The notes under the pieces were generated by a model. It had not been told where the DNA came from and ran no database searches. It worked only from the letters and a program-made list of their open reading frames with translations. A stretch of DNA of 16,545 bases, taken from contig CAYLYE010000143.1 in assembly GCA_964387325.1 (NCBI GenBank), forward strand, positions 1 to 16,545, in the 5' to 3' direction. The stretch is from CAZZBK01 sp964387325 (lineage in GTDB: Bacteria; Planctomycetota; Planctomycetia; Pirellulales; PNKZ01). Positions within the stretch are counted from its first letter, which is position 1. The number at the start of each line of letters is the position of its first letter. A program made the position numbers and the translations under genes. Below, one piece after another: positions 1 through 6,242 of the stretch.

Positions 1-1
1 G

Positions 2-664
2 GCCGACATTGAATATGCGTTTCCGTTCTTGCCCGAGGGCGAGTTTGGCGAGTTGGAGGGGATTGCCCATCGGGGCGATTTCGACCTCCGCAGCCACATG
101 GAAGGGAAGCTCGATCCGAAGACGCGACCGTTGCAGGTCGAACTCGGCGCGGACGGTAAACCCAAGCATCGCGGCAGCGGCAAGGATCTGTCGTACTTCA
201 ACGATCAGACGCGCGAACGGTACATCCCGCACGTCATCGAGCCGTCGGCCGGCGCCGACCGGGCCACGCTCGCGTTCTTGTGCGAAGCTTACAACGAAGA
301 CAAAGTGCCAGACGAGAACGGCAATCCGCGCGAGCGCGTGTTCTTGAAGCTGCACCCGCGAATTGCCCCGATCAAGGCGGCCATCTTCCCGTTGGTCAAA
401 AAAGATGGCATGCCAGAGAAAGCCCAGGCTTTGTATCGCGAGCTGAAGCAAAGCTTCAACGTGTTCTACGACGAGAAGGGGGCGATCGGCCGTCGCTACG
501 CGCGGCAAGACGAAGTCGGCACGCCGTACTGCATCACGATCGATGGCGAAACGATGAAGAACGACGTCGTCACGATCCGCGACCGCGACACACTCAAGCA
601 ACAGAGCGTGCCGATCGGCGAGTGCGTCGCGCTGCTCAGTAAGTTACTCAAACCGAACCATTAA
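2..664 (+). CDS. glyQS: Glycyl-tRNA synthetase, C-terminal part (5' truncated by window edge)
   Basis: This is the 3' part of a class II, homodimeric-type glycyl-tRNA synthetase, which charges tRNA-Gly with glycine in the cytoplasm. The reading frame is open from the first complete codon (position 2), so the start lies upstream of the window; 220 residues are visible. Family hallmarks can be read directly. ELEGIAHRGDFDL is near the start. YIPHVIEPSAGADRATLAF is motif 3, with the ATP-binding Arg in GADR. The C-terminal anticodon-binding domain then follows, with LHPRIAPIKAAIFPL, GRRYARQDEVGTPYCITID and the TIRDRDT segment typical of this family. It ends at TAA (662-664). A long heptamer-repeat hairpin follows before the next gene. 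It is housekeeping and probably unrelated to the microcompartment operon. Confidence 0.95.
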   Translation, partial: ADIEYAFPFLPEGEFGELEGIAHRGDFDLRSHMEGKLDPKTRPLQVELGADGKPKHRGSGKDLSYFNDQTRERYIPHVIEPSAGADRATLAFLCEAYNEDKVPDENGNPRERVFLKLHPRIAPIKAAIFPLVKKDGMPEKAQALYRELKQSFNVFYDEKGAIGRRYARQDEVGTPYCITIDGETMKNDVVTIRDRDTLKQQSVPIGECVALLSKLLKPNH

Positions 665-666
665 TA

Positions 667-757
667 ATGCAAAGTGCTGAGTGCAAATTGCAAAATGAGG
701 AGGAGCTTGTTGCCTTCCTTCATTTATCACTTAGCACTTTGCACTCAGCACTTCCCT
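667..757. repeat. Heptamer-repeat inverted repeat, array 1
   Basis: The left half (672-699) reads as 7-bp steps: AAGTGCT, GAGTGCA, AATTGCA, AAATGAG. The right half (728-755) reads CACTTAG, CACTTTG, CACTCAG, CACTTCC. A 16-bp block at 672-687 is exactly reverse-complementary to 738-753, and the inner AATGAGGAGG / CCTTCCTTCATT parts pair imperfectly. The whole element can therefore fold into one long hairpin. It fills the space between the glyQS stop and the start codon at 758. Confidence 0.8.
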
Positions 758-1579
758 ATGACTCCTACGCTGGCCCAGGTTTGTTCGCTGCATTCGCCTT
801 TTGAGAAGGACGTGGAAGAGTACGCGGCCGGTGCGTGTCGCTCGCTGGAGGTGTGGCTCGGCAAGCTGGAGACCTATCTGGAATCGCATTCGGTCGACGA
901 GGTGCGGCAATTGCTCGACGAGCACGAGATGAGCGTTCCGGTGGCCAGTTTTCAGGGAGGATTGTTGACCAGCCAGGGTGACGCGCGGCGCGAGCATTGG
1001 AGTCATTTCGAGCGCCGACTGGCGTTGCTTCGGTCGCTCGGCGTGCAAACGTTGGTCGTGGCCGGCGACTTGGTTGGGCCACTCACTCAAGAAGATATCG
1101 AGCGGGCGCACGTATCGCTGACTCAAGCGGCTCAGGCGGCGGAACAGTCCGGTGTGCGGTTGGCACTCGAGTTCCAGGCCCGCGCGTCGCTGGCGAACAA
1201 TATCCCCTCGGCCGCAGCGCTCGTGGCGCAGGTCGGTTCTCCGGCGTTGGGCTTGTGCCTCGACGTGTTCCATTACTACACGGGCCCCAGCAAGTTCGAG
1301 GACCTCGCGTATCTGTCGAACGCCAACTTGTTTCATGTGCAGTTGTGCGACCTGTTGGGTATGCCGCGCGAGTTGGCCAGCGACGCCGATCGCATCTTGC
1401 CCGGCGATGGCGACTTTCAACTCGAGCCGATCGTCGATTATCTACGACAGATCGAGTATCGCGGCGCGGTCAGCATCGAACTGATGAACCCGCAGATCTG
1501 GCGAGTGAATCCGCGCAGCTTCGGCGAGGTGGCGATGACCGCGTTGCGAAAACTATTGGGCCAGGCCCGGATGAGTTGA
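758..1579 (+). CDS. Sugar phosphate isomerase/epimerase (xylose-isomerase-like TIM barrel)
   Basis: The 273-residue protein belongs to the AP-endonuclease-2 / xylose-isomerase-like TIM-barrel superfamily. These are cytoplasmic, metal-dependent enzymes that isomerise or epimerise sugars, ketols or inositol derivatives. Likely metal ligands are visible in the expected order: Glu138 (LALEFQ), Asp169 (GLCLDVFHYY), His193 (LFHVQLCD) and Glu241 (AVSIELMN). GDGDFQLEPIVDYLRQIEYRGAVSIE is the usual C-terminal pattern, GxGxxD/Fxxxxxx then L-xxxGYxGxxxxE. The ATG at 758 was chosen because the frame upstream of it lies inside the repeat hairpin. There is no Shine-Dalgarno motif; the start follows a pyrimidine-rich stretch. 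The substrate cannot be read from sequence. It sits just outside the BMC operon, so a role in feeding deoxysugars to it is possible but unsupported. Its 3' end overlaps the opposing acetyltransferase gene by 27 bp. Confidence 0.85.
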   Translation: MTPTLAQVCSLHSPFEKDVEEYAAGACRSLEVWLGKLETYLESHSVDEVRQLLDEHEMSVPVASFQGGLLTSQGDARREHWSHFERRLALLRSLGVQTLVVAGDLVGPLTQEDIERAHVSLTQAAQAAEQSGVRLALEFQARASLANNIPSAAALVAQVGSPALGLCLDVFHYYTGPSKFEDLAYLSNANLFHVQLCDLLGMPRELASDADRILPGDGDFQLEPIVDYLRQIEYRGAVSIELMNPQIWRVNPRSFGEVAMTALRKLLGQARMS

Positions 1580-2053
1580 GCCGCGCAGGCGATAGCCGAT
1601 CGCCCGATAAAATTGCAGCGCTGCTCCCCAGGCCATGTGGGTCTCGAGCACGATGTCGCATTCACCACGCTGCCAGCAGGTGCGTTCGAGGGCATTGAGC
1701 AAGATGGTCGCGATGCCGCGGCGCCGATAGCGTGGATGGACCATCAACCAATGCACGGCCGGGCGTAATGTACCGCGCTCCGCCAGAGTCACGCTCCCGA
1801 CGAGTTGTTCGCCGTCGCAAGCGAACCACATCCGCTCGGGCGACCACCAGGACTTATCGAGAAACTCGCGCTCGAAGTCGGTGACGGACCAGAGATTGAG
1901 CGCCAATTTTTCGCGTGCAAAGGCGAGTTGCCGCAGTTGTAGCCACGCGGCAATGTCGGCTTGGCCCGTGTAGTGACGCAGCGCGAATTCGCTTGTCGGA
2001 CACGGGGATGGCTCGGCGTCGAGATGCTTACCGAGTTGGACAACAGCAGCCAT
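1553..2053 (-). CDS. GNAT-family N-acetyltransferase
   Basis: The 166-residue protein has the GNAT acetyl-CoA-binding signature. Strand 4 (AVHWLMVHPRYR) is followed by R110-R-R-G113-I-A115, the Q/RxxGxG/A pyrophosphate-binding loop, and helix 3 (TILLNALERTCWQRG). The end, DIVLETHMAWGAALQFYRAIGYR, is the common 'N/A-x-x-A-x-x-FYxxxGF/Y' motif B. It transfers an acetyl group from acetyl-CoA to an unidentified amine. I place the start at the ATG read from 2053 (MAAVVQL). The frame stays open up to 2239, but the added N-terminus is not GNAT-like and would cross an 18-bp palindrome that looks regulatory. The gene is divergent from the BMC operon and convergent with the isomerase-like gene, with a 27-bp tail overlap. 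Confidence 0.82.
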   Translation of the reverse strand: MAAVVQLGKHLDAEPSPCPTSEFALRHYTGQADIAAWLQLRQLAFAREKLALNLWSVTDFEREFLDKSWWSPERMWFACDGEQLVGSVTLAERGTLRPAVHWLMVHPRYRRRGIATILLNALERTCWQRGECDIVLETHMAWGAALQFYRAIGYRLRGSTHPGLAQ

Positions 2054-2120
2054 AGGGGCTGATTGTGGCAGGTTCAGCAGCTCGGCCCAAGCCCTTTTGC
2101 TAGCAGGCTCGTCATCCACC

Positions 2121-2138
2121 GTGGAAGATATCTTCCAC
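2121..2138. promoter_or_regulatory. 18-bp perfect palindrome, candidate operator
   Basis: GTGGAAGATATCTTCCAC is an exact 18-bp palindrome with no spacer. It lies 68 bp upstream of the chosen acetyltransferase start and about 190 bp upstream of deoR. A continuous, centre-symmetric site without a loop is more like a dimeric repressor site than a terminator. The bound protein is unknown. Confidence 0.5.
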
Positions 2139-2225
2139 AGCGAAGAGGGCACAATTCGAGCGTTAATTCGCAATGAAATTGACAAACAATGCCTAGATAA
2201 CGACTTACGGCAAAATTTTGTGTGA

Positions 2226-2239
2226 ATGAAATATTTCAT
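2226..2239. promoter_or_regulatory. 14-bp perfect palindrome, candidate DeoR operator
   Basis: ATGAAATATTTCAT is an exact AT-rich palindrome 87 bp upstream of the deoR start codon. It sits inside the likely promoter zone. By position it is a reasonable autoregulatory site for the DeoR-family protein encoded next; this is inference. Confidence 0.45.
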
Positions 2240-2325
2240 GTAATTGACTGATAGTGCTTGATATCATCCATTATGTGTGGAATAATTTGGAAGTAACGAT
2301 TCGCACGCTATTTTGCCGCATCACC

Positions 2326-3117
2326 ATGCTCGCCGAAGAACGACGCACTCGCGTGTTGGAAATGGTTCGGGCCAAGGGCTTCGCCGCCCTGCCGGACTTG
2401 GCGAATGAATTGCGCGTCAGCGAGTCGACGATCCGCCGCGACTTGGATCACCTTGAAGAATTGGGCGAAGCGCGACGCACCCACGGCGGTGTATTTTACA
2501 CCGGTGGGTCGCCGCAGCTGCCGCACTTCGAGGAGCGTGAGCCGGCCCATTGGGATAAAAAGCGCGCCATCGCCGCGGCGGCCGTCAAGTTGATCCAAGA
2601 TCACGACACGGTGCTGCTCGACGGCGGCTCGACGACCTACGAGGTTGCGCGGTTGCTGGTTGGTCGGCCTTTGCAGATTGTGACGAATTCGCTGCCTGTG
2701 GCTAATTTGTTCGCCAGTAGCAGTAATACCGACTTGGTGTTGCTCGGTGGCTATGTTTACCCACGTACCGGCGTCTCGTTAGGCCCCTACGCCAACCAGA
2801 TGCTACGGTCGATTAGTGTCCGCCGGACGGTTTTGAGCGTTGCCGCCATAAATGACCGCGGCTGTTACAACAGCAACCTATTGTTGGTGGAGACCGAGCA
2901 GGCCATGTTGCACTCGGCCGAGGAGGTGATTGTCGTCGCCGACAGCACCAAGTTCGGTCACCAGAGTTTGGCCCAAATGTGCCCGCTCGCGGAGATAGAT
3001 CACCTGGTAGTCGATGACGGCTTGCCGAGCGAGTGGCGGCCGAAGATCGAACAAGCCGGCGTGACCCTCCACCTTGCACCCCCATCCGCCCCTCGCCCTA
3101 TAGCGACTCAGCCATGA
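2326..3117 (+). CDS. DeoR-family transcriptional regulator of the BMC operon
   Basis: This is a 263-residue repressor-type regulator of usual DeoR length. The N-terminal winged helix-turn-helix spans about residues 3-57, with ELRVSESTIRRDLDHLEELG as turn plus recognition helix and RRTHGGV as the wing. This matches the DeoR signature. The C-terminal DeoRC sensor domain, related to phosphosugar isomerases, follows: LLDGGSTTYEVARLL (97-111), IVTNSLPVAN (118-127), LLGGYV (139-144) and VVADSTKFG (203-211). Such domains bind phosphorylated sugars, so an aldolase substrate or DHAP-type inducer is plausible. The ATG at 2326 was chosen because MLAEERRTRVLEMV is the canonical DeoR start. The stop overlaps the pduL start as ATGA (3114-3117), so it is translationally coupled to and co-transcribed with the operon it probably controls. 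Confidence 0.93.
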   Translation: MLAEERRTRVLEMVRAKGFAALPDLANELRVSESTIRRDLDHLEELGEARRTHGGVFYTGGSPQLPHFEEREPAHWDKKRAIAAAAVKLIQDHDTVLLDGGSTTYEVARLLVGRPLQIVTNSLPVANLFASSSNTDLVLLGGYVYPRTGVSLGPYANQMLRSISVRRTVLSVAAINDRGCYNSNLLLVETEQAMLHSAEEVIVVADSTKFGHQSLAQMCPLAEIDHLVVDDGLPSEWRPKIEQAGVTLHLAPPSAPRPIATQP

Positions 3118-3782
3118 GCACAGCCACATTAGATCGAGCCACGATCGAGAAAATTGTCCGCGAGATCGTGACCGCGCGAATGCCCAGCTCGACGGCGCCG
3201 AGCGCCGAGCCGGACCTGATCGTCAGCGTTTCGGCGCGACACGTGCATCTGACCGACGAGCACGTCGAGACCCTGTTCGGCAAAGGTCACAAGCTGACGC
3301 CGATGAAAGATCTGTATCAGGAGGGGTTCTTCGCCGCGGAAGAGACCGTGATGGTCGTCGGCCCGAACAAGCGGCGGATGTTGCCGACGGTGCGCGTGCT
3401 TGGCCCGACGCGCCCGGCCAGCCAGGTCGAGCTCGCGTTTACCGACAGTATCAGCCTGGGGCTCGACATTCCGGTCCGAGCCAGCGGCAAGATCAGCGGC
3501 ACACCCGGCTGCATCCTCGTCGGCCCGCAAGGGGTTGTCGAGTTGAAAGAGGGGGTGATTCGTGCCGAGCGACACGTCCACATGAACTTCAAGGACGCCG
3601 AGTACTACGGCGTCAAGAATGGCGATCGCATGCAGCTCCGCATCGAGTCGGACTGCGCGATCGTGTTTGAAGACCTGCTCGTGCGGGCCGATGCGACCAG
3701 CAAGCTGGAAGTGCACATCGACACCGACGAAGGGAATGCCGCCAACCTCGACCGCGCCAAGCGTTGCGAGTTGATCAAGTAA
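3114..3782 (+). CDS. pduL: PduL-type phosphate acyltransferase with encapsulation peptide
   Basis: This is the 222-residue BMC phosphotransacylase. It converts acyl-CoA and phosphate to acyl-phosphate plus CoA inside the shell, recycling the CoA pool. The two PduL domains carry the zinc-binding histidines: SVSARHVHLT (His43, His45) and AERHVHMNF (His154, His156). The C-terminal HIDTDEGNAA (201-210) matches the usual HIDTDEANA element with its conserved Glu. Residues 5-23 (TLDRATIEKIVREIVTARM) form an amphipathic helix, followed by a Ser/Pro/Ala linker (24-33). This is the layout of an N-terminal encapsulation peptide. The ATG overlaps the deoR stop, and no separate Shine-Dalgarno motif is seen, consistent with coupling. 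With the aldehyde dehydrogenase it would process lactoyl- or propionyl-type CoA esters. Confidence 0.95.
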   Translation: MSTATLDRATIEKIVREIVTARMPSSTAPSAEPDLIVSVSARHVHLTDEHVETLFGKGHKLTPMKDLYQEGFFAAEETVMVVGPNKRRMLPTVRVLGPTRPASQVELAFTDSISLGLDIPVRASGKISGTPGCILVGPQGVVELKEGVIRAERHVHMNFKDAEYYGVKNGDRMQLRIESDCAIVFEDLLVRADATSKLEVHIDTDEGNAANLDRAKRCELIK

Positions 3783-3845
3783 CGGCGGAAGCGTACTAGC
3801 GAGTGTGTTTGTTTTTGCTTTGTTGTTTTCTTGGGAGTTATCACC

Positions 3846-4154
3846 ATGGCTAAGGCGTTAGAAGCGCTCGGCATGATCGAGACCAAGGGGTTTGTGACCC
3901 TGGTCGAGGCGACCGATGCGATGATCAAGGCCGCGAACGTTACGTTCCTCGGCTGGGACAAAGTTGGTAGCGGTATTGTGACGGCGTTCGTCACGGGCGA
4001 CGTGGCGGCTGTCAAGGCTGCGACCGACGCGGGAGCGGCCGCAGCAGGCCGATTGGGCGAAGTGCTCGCCGTGCAGGTTATTCCTCGTCCGCACGAAGAT
4101 CTGGGCATCGTGTTGCCCTCGTTCGGCACGGCCAAGCGTGGCGCGGCTGAGTAG
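3846..4154 (+). CDS. BMC-H shell protein 1 (hexamer)
   Basis: This is a 102-residue single-domain BMC shell protein (Pfam00936). ALGMIETKGFVTLVEATDAMIKAANV is the family N-terminus. The pore segment follows (WDKVGSGIVTAFVTGDVAAVKAATDAG), with the pore triplet Gly41-Ser42-Gly43 as in PduA-type hexamers. The C-terminus is VQVIPRPHEDL, plus a tail of about 15 residues (VLPSFGTAKRGAAE). Hexamers tile into the facets of the polyhedral shell, and the central pore passes small metabolites. The start at 3846 gives the canonical MAKALEALGMIE. A GGGAG run at 3832-3836 lies slightly far for a Shine-Dalgarno motif. The preceding 60 bases are T-rich without clear structure. Confidence 0.97.
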   Translation: MAKALEALGMIETKGFVTLVEATDAMIKAANVTFLGWDKVGSGIVTAFVTGDVAAVKAATDAGAAAAGRLGEVLAVQVIPRPHEDLGIVLPSFGTAKRGAAE

Positions 4155-4215
4155 TTTTCATCGCAACCATCCCACAGCACATTTGAACTGACCATAGAAA
4201 GGTTGAGTAACGAAC

Positions 4216-4485
4216 ATGCAAGACGCCATTGGAATGCTCGAAACGAAGGGCTTGATCGCCCTGGTCGAAGCGACCGACGCGATGGCCAAGGCGGCCAACG
4301 TCAAGATTGTGAAGAAGATTGCCATCGGCGGCGGTCTCGTGACCACCGTCGTGCAAGGTGATGTTGGCAGCGTACGCGCTGCGGTCGAGGCGGGCGCCGC
4401 CGCGGCTCAGCAAGTTGGCGACCTGGTTGCCAGCCACATCATCCCACGCCCTTCGGAAGGACTTGTGAAGGCTTACTTGGCTTGA
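4216..4485 (+). CDS. BMC-H shell protein 2 (hexamer)
   Basis: This is a second BMC-H paralogue, 89 residues with no C-terminal tail. DAIGMLETKGLIALVEATDAMAKAANV precedes the pore segment KIAIGGGLVTTVVQGDVGSVRAAVEAG and the closing HIIPRPSEGLVKAYL. The pore triplet is Gly38-Gly39-Gly40 rather than Gly-Ser-Gly, so the pore lacks the hydroxyl ring of paralogue 1 and should be wider or less polar. A weak purine stretch (AAAGGTTGAG, 4198-4207) precedes the ATG. It shares the VEATDAM..AANV core with paralogue 1, showing an old tandem duplication. Both probably co-assemble in facets. Confidence 0.97.
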   Translation: MQDAIGMLETKGLIALVEATDAMAKAANVKIVKKIAIGGGLVTTVVQGDVGSVRAAVEAGAAAAQQVGDLVASHIIPRPSEGLVKAYLA

Positions 4486-4503
4486 ATCACGGACGAAGAC
4501 TGC

Positions 4504-4520
4504 CGCGACACGGTGTCGCG
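4504..4520. other. Short GC-rich hairpin before ack gene
   Basis: CGCGACA-CGG-TGTCGCG is a perfect 7-bp stem with a 3-nt loop, between bmcH2 and the kinase gene. No T-run follows, so it is not a classical terminator. A near-identical design (CGCGACC-ACC-GGTCGCG) occurs at 9302-9318. Confidence 0.6.
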
Positions 4521-4545
4521 CGCGGTCGTGCTCAGGAGTGAGTGC

Positions 4546-5748
4546 ATGAAGATTTTGGTAGCGAATCTCGGCTCGACCAGCTTCAAGTATCGGCTGTTCG
4601 ACATGACCGACGAGCGGCAGTTGGCCCGCGGCGGGACCGAACGCATCGGTTCCCCCGAGAGCCAGTGTTTCGTCGAGATTGACGGACAACGGCGCGAACA
4701 GACCCTGCGCGTGAGCGATCATGCCGTGGCGGTTCGCACCTGCTTGGAGCAATTGACCGATCCGCACTCCGGCTGCCTGAAAGATGCCAGCGAGGTGTCG
4801 GCAATTGGGTTCAAGGCGGTCCACGGTGGTCGTTACAGCGGCGTGCAGCGCGTCAATGCGGACGTGCTCGCGGCGATGGAAGCGATGCGCGATGTGGCGC
4901 CGGCCCATAATCCGCCGTACATCGCGGCCATGCGATTGCTCAACGAGAAGCTGCCCGAGATCCCGTTGGTTGCCGCGTTCGAGACCGGCTTCCACCAGAC
5001 TATCCCTGCGCGGAACAAATACTACGCGGCTCCATTCGAGTGGGCCGAGCAGTACCAGATCCAGCGTTGGGGATTCCACGGCGCGAGTCACCGCTACATC
5101 GCCACCCGCACGGCTCAACTGCTCGGGCGCAGCGATCTGCGGATCATCTCGTGTCACCTGGGAGGAAGCAATTCGTTGTGCGCCATCCGTAACGGACAAA
5201 GCCAGGCGAACAGCCTAGGAATGAGTCCACAGACCGGCTTGTTGCACAACAACCGGGTCGGCGACTTCGACCCGTTTGCGTTGCCCGTGTTGTTGGAACA
5301 AACCGGCAAGACCTTGCCGCAGTTGTTACACACACTGGCCGAGCAAGGCGGGTTGCTCGGTTTGAGCGGATTGAGCGGCGACGTCCGCGATCTGGAGCAA
5401 GCCGCGGCTCAAGGACACGAGCGAGCCCGGTTGGCGCTCGAGGTGTTTGTCGGCTCGATTCGCCAATACCTGGGCTCGTACCTGGTTGAACTCGGTGGCG
5501 CCGACGTGATCGTGTTCACGGGCGGCATTGGCGAGAACGGCGTGAACATTCGCCGCGCAGTCTGTCGCGATCTGAGCGCGTTGGGCATCGTGCTCGACGA
5601 CGCCAAGAACACCCAGGCCAAGGGAGAGTGTTCATTCCACGCGGCCGAGAGCCGCACGCAGTTGTGGGTCGTCCCGACGAACGAAGAGTTGATCGTTGCC
5701 AGACAAGCGAAAGCGTTGCTAACGGAGGGACTAGGGGCTAGAGGCTAG
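4546..5748 (+). CDS. Acetate/propionate kinase homologue, divergent active site
   Basis: This is a 400-residue member of the acetokinase family (ASKHA fold), usual length. It would convert acyl-phosphate plus ADP to carboxylate plus ATP. Family blocks are ANLGSTSFKY (6-15), AVHGGRYSG (91-99), AHNPPYIAA (120-128), RWGFHGASH (174-182), VFTGGIGENG (323-332) and PTNEELIVARQA (377-388). Several catalytic-region positions differ from classical acetate kinases. FETGFHQTIP replaces FDTAFHQTMP, so Glu146 stands for the catalytic Asp. FKAVHGG replaces HRVVHGG. CHLGGSNSL replaces HLGNGxS, and HNNRVGDFDP replaces GTRxGDIDP (the Arg, 237, is kept). The ATG at 4546 follows a good AGGAG (4534-4538), one of the few clear ribosome sites here. 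No encapsulation peptide is visible, so it probably acts outside the shell. The last residues (GLGARG) and stop are encoded by heptamer repeats. Confidence 0.88.
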   Translation: MKILVANLGSTSFKYRLFDMTDERQLARGGTERIGSPESQCFVEIDGQRREQTLRVSDHAVAVRTCLEQLTDPHSGCLKDASEVSAIGFKAVHGGRYSGVQRVNADVLAAMEAMRDVAPAHNPPYIAAMRLLNEKLPEIPLVAAFETGFHQTIPARNKYYAAPFEWAEQYQIQRWGFHGASHRYIATRTAQLLGRSDLRIISCHLGGSNSLCAIRNGQSQANSLGMSPQTGLLHNNRVGDFDPFALPVLLEQTGKTLPQLLHTLAEQGGLLGLSGLSGDVRDLEQAAAQGHERARLALEVFVGSIRQYLGSYLVELGGADVIVFTGGIGENGVNIRRAVCRDLSALGIVLDDAKNTQAKGECSFHAAESRTQLWVVPTNEELIVARQAKALLTEGLGARG

Positions 5749-5821
5749 GGACTAGTTAAGTCCTTGCGTCTCCTGTTTTCCATCCCTCACCCCACATCCC
5801 TCACCCCTACCCCCTACTACC
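5727..5821. repeat. Heptamer-repeat arrays 2 (ack-bmcP1 junction)
   Basis: The first array (5727-5754) is four in-phase heptamers: GGGACTA, GGGGCTA, GAGGCTA, GGGACTA. It contains the ack stop codon (5746-5748). The second (5781-5821) reads CATCCCT, CACCCCA, CATCCCT, CACCCCT, ACCCCCT and ACTACC, running directly into the ATG of bmcP1. Purine-rich on the left and pyrimidine-rich on the right, the halves can pair loosely, though less well than the next junction. Confidence 0.8.
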
Positions 5822-6139
5822 ATGTTTGTCGCGAAAGTTACCGGCAGTGTGGTTGCCACGCAAAAAGCGGCTTCGATGGTCGGTCATAAATTGCTGATCG
5901 TCGAACCGTATCGCATCGACGGCAAGAATCGCGACACACTCGTGACGACCGGCCGCACGTTTGTTGCGGTCGATACGGTCGGCGCGGGGCTCAACGAGTT
6001 CGTGCTGATCGTGCAAGGGAGCAGTGCCCGACTGACCCCCGAGACCAAGAACTTGCCGGTCGACGCGACCATCATCGGCATCGTCGACACGGTGCATGTT
6101 GATAATAAAAGCGTATTTAATAGAGAGGCTAGTGGCTAG
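5822..6139 (+). CDS. BMC-P shell protein 1 (EutN/CcmL pentamer)
   Basis: This is a 105-residue EutN/CcmL-family (Pfam03319) vertex protein. MFVAKVTGSVVATQKAASMVGHKLLIVEPY is the N-terminal strand pattern. FVAVDTVGAGLNEFVLIVQGSSAR contains the family's D-x-x-G-A-G turn, and ATIIGIVDTVHVDN closes the fold. Pentamers cap the vertices of the shell. There is no Shine-Dalgarno motif; the ATG directly follows a C-rich heptamer array. The final residues REASG and the stop (6137-6139) lie within the next heptamer array, so the C-terminal tail appears repeat-derived. Confidence 0.96.
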   Translation: MFVAKVTGSVVATQKAASMVGHKLLIVEPYRIDGKNRDTLVTTGRTFVAVDTVGAGLNEFVLIVQGSSARLTPETKNLPVDATIIGIVDTVHVDNKSVFNREASG

Positions 6140-6234
6140 GGACTAGAGGCTAGAGTGAGATATTTCACTCCAGTCTCACGTCTCCGGTCTCCAGTCTTTC
6201 CCTAGCCCCTACCAACTAGCCCCTAGCCCCTGAA
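6125..6234. repeat. Heptamer-repeat hairpin, arrays 3 (bmcP1-aldehyde dehydrogenase junction)
   Basis: The left part (6125-6159) is GAGGCTA, GTGGCTA, GGGACTA, GAGGCTA, GAGTGAG. The middle (6171-6198) is CAGTCTC, ACGTCTC, CGGTCTC, CAGTCTT. The right part (6200-6234) is CCCTAGC, CCCTACC, AACTAGC, CCCTAGC, CCCTGAA. Left and right are reverse-complementary in kind (GRCTA against TAGYC), and GTGAGATATTTCAC forms a local tip. The full 110 bp can fold into a long imperfect hairpin that ends 8 bases before the next ATG. Confidence 0.82.
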
Positions 6235-6242
6235 TTTCCCCC

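Larger units (their letters stand above)
2054..2325. promoter_or_regulatory. Divergent control region between acetyltransferase and BMC operon
   Basis: This 272-bp stretch is clearly richer in A+T than its surroundings and holds no convincing gene. It must carry the promoter of the operon starting with deoR and probably that of the divergent acetyltransferase. It contains two perfect palindromes (listed separately). A TTGACA hexamer lies at 2179-2184 and a TTGACT at 2244-2249. Neither has a good -10 box at 16-18 bp, so I do not assign a precise promoter. Confidence 0.6.

Noticed and set aside
667..757. tRNA or other small RNA gene between glyQS and the isomerase-like gene
   Set aside because: The fold is a long hairpin of heptamer words; there is no cloverleaf, no T-loop GTTCGA motif and no CCA end.
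758..1579. Isomerase-like gene as part of the fucose/rhamnose pathway (rhamnose or fucose isomerase)
   Set aside because: Size and motifs fit the generic sugar-phosphate isomerase/epimerase superfamily only, and it is separated from the BMC operon by an opposing gene.
2179..2207. Sigma-70 promoter with TTGACA at 2179-2184
   Set aside because: The -35 is perfect, but no acceptable -10 box occurs at 16-18 bp (GACTTA is the best), so the position was not assigned.
2054..2239. N-terminal extension of the acetyltransferase up to 2239
   Set aside because: The extra residues do not look like the GNAT fold, and the segment contains two perfect palindromes and AT-rich promoter-like sequence.
4078..5199. 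Long antisense open frame (373 codons) opposite bmcH2 and the kinase
   Set aside because: It is a shadow of high-GC coding sequence on the plus strand. The plus-strand genes have full family motifs, and the antisense translation shows none and crosses several genes.
5727..6234. CRISPR array
   Set aside because: The repeats are 7 bp, contiguous and degenerate, with no unique spacers and no cas genes.
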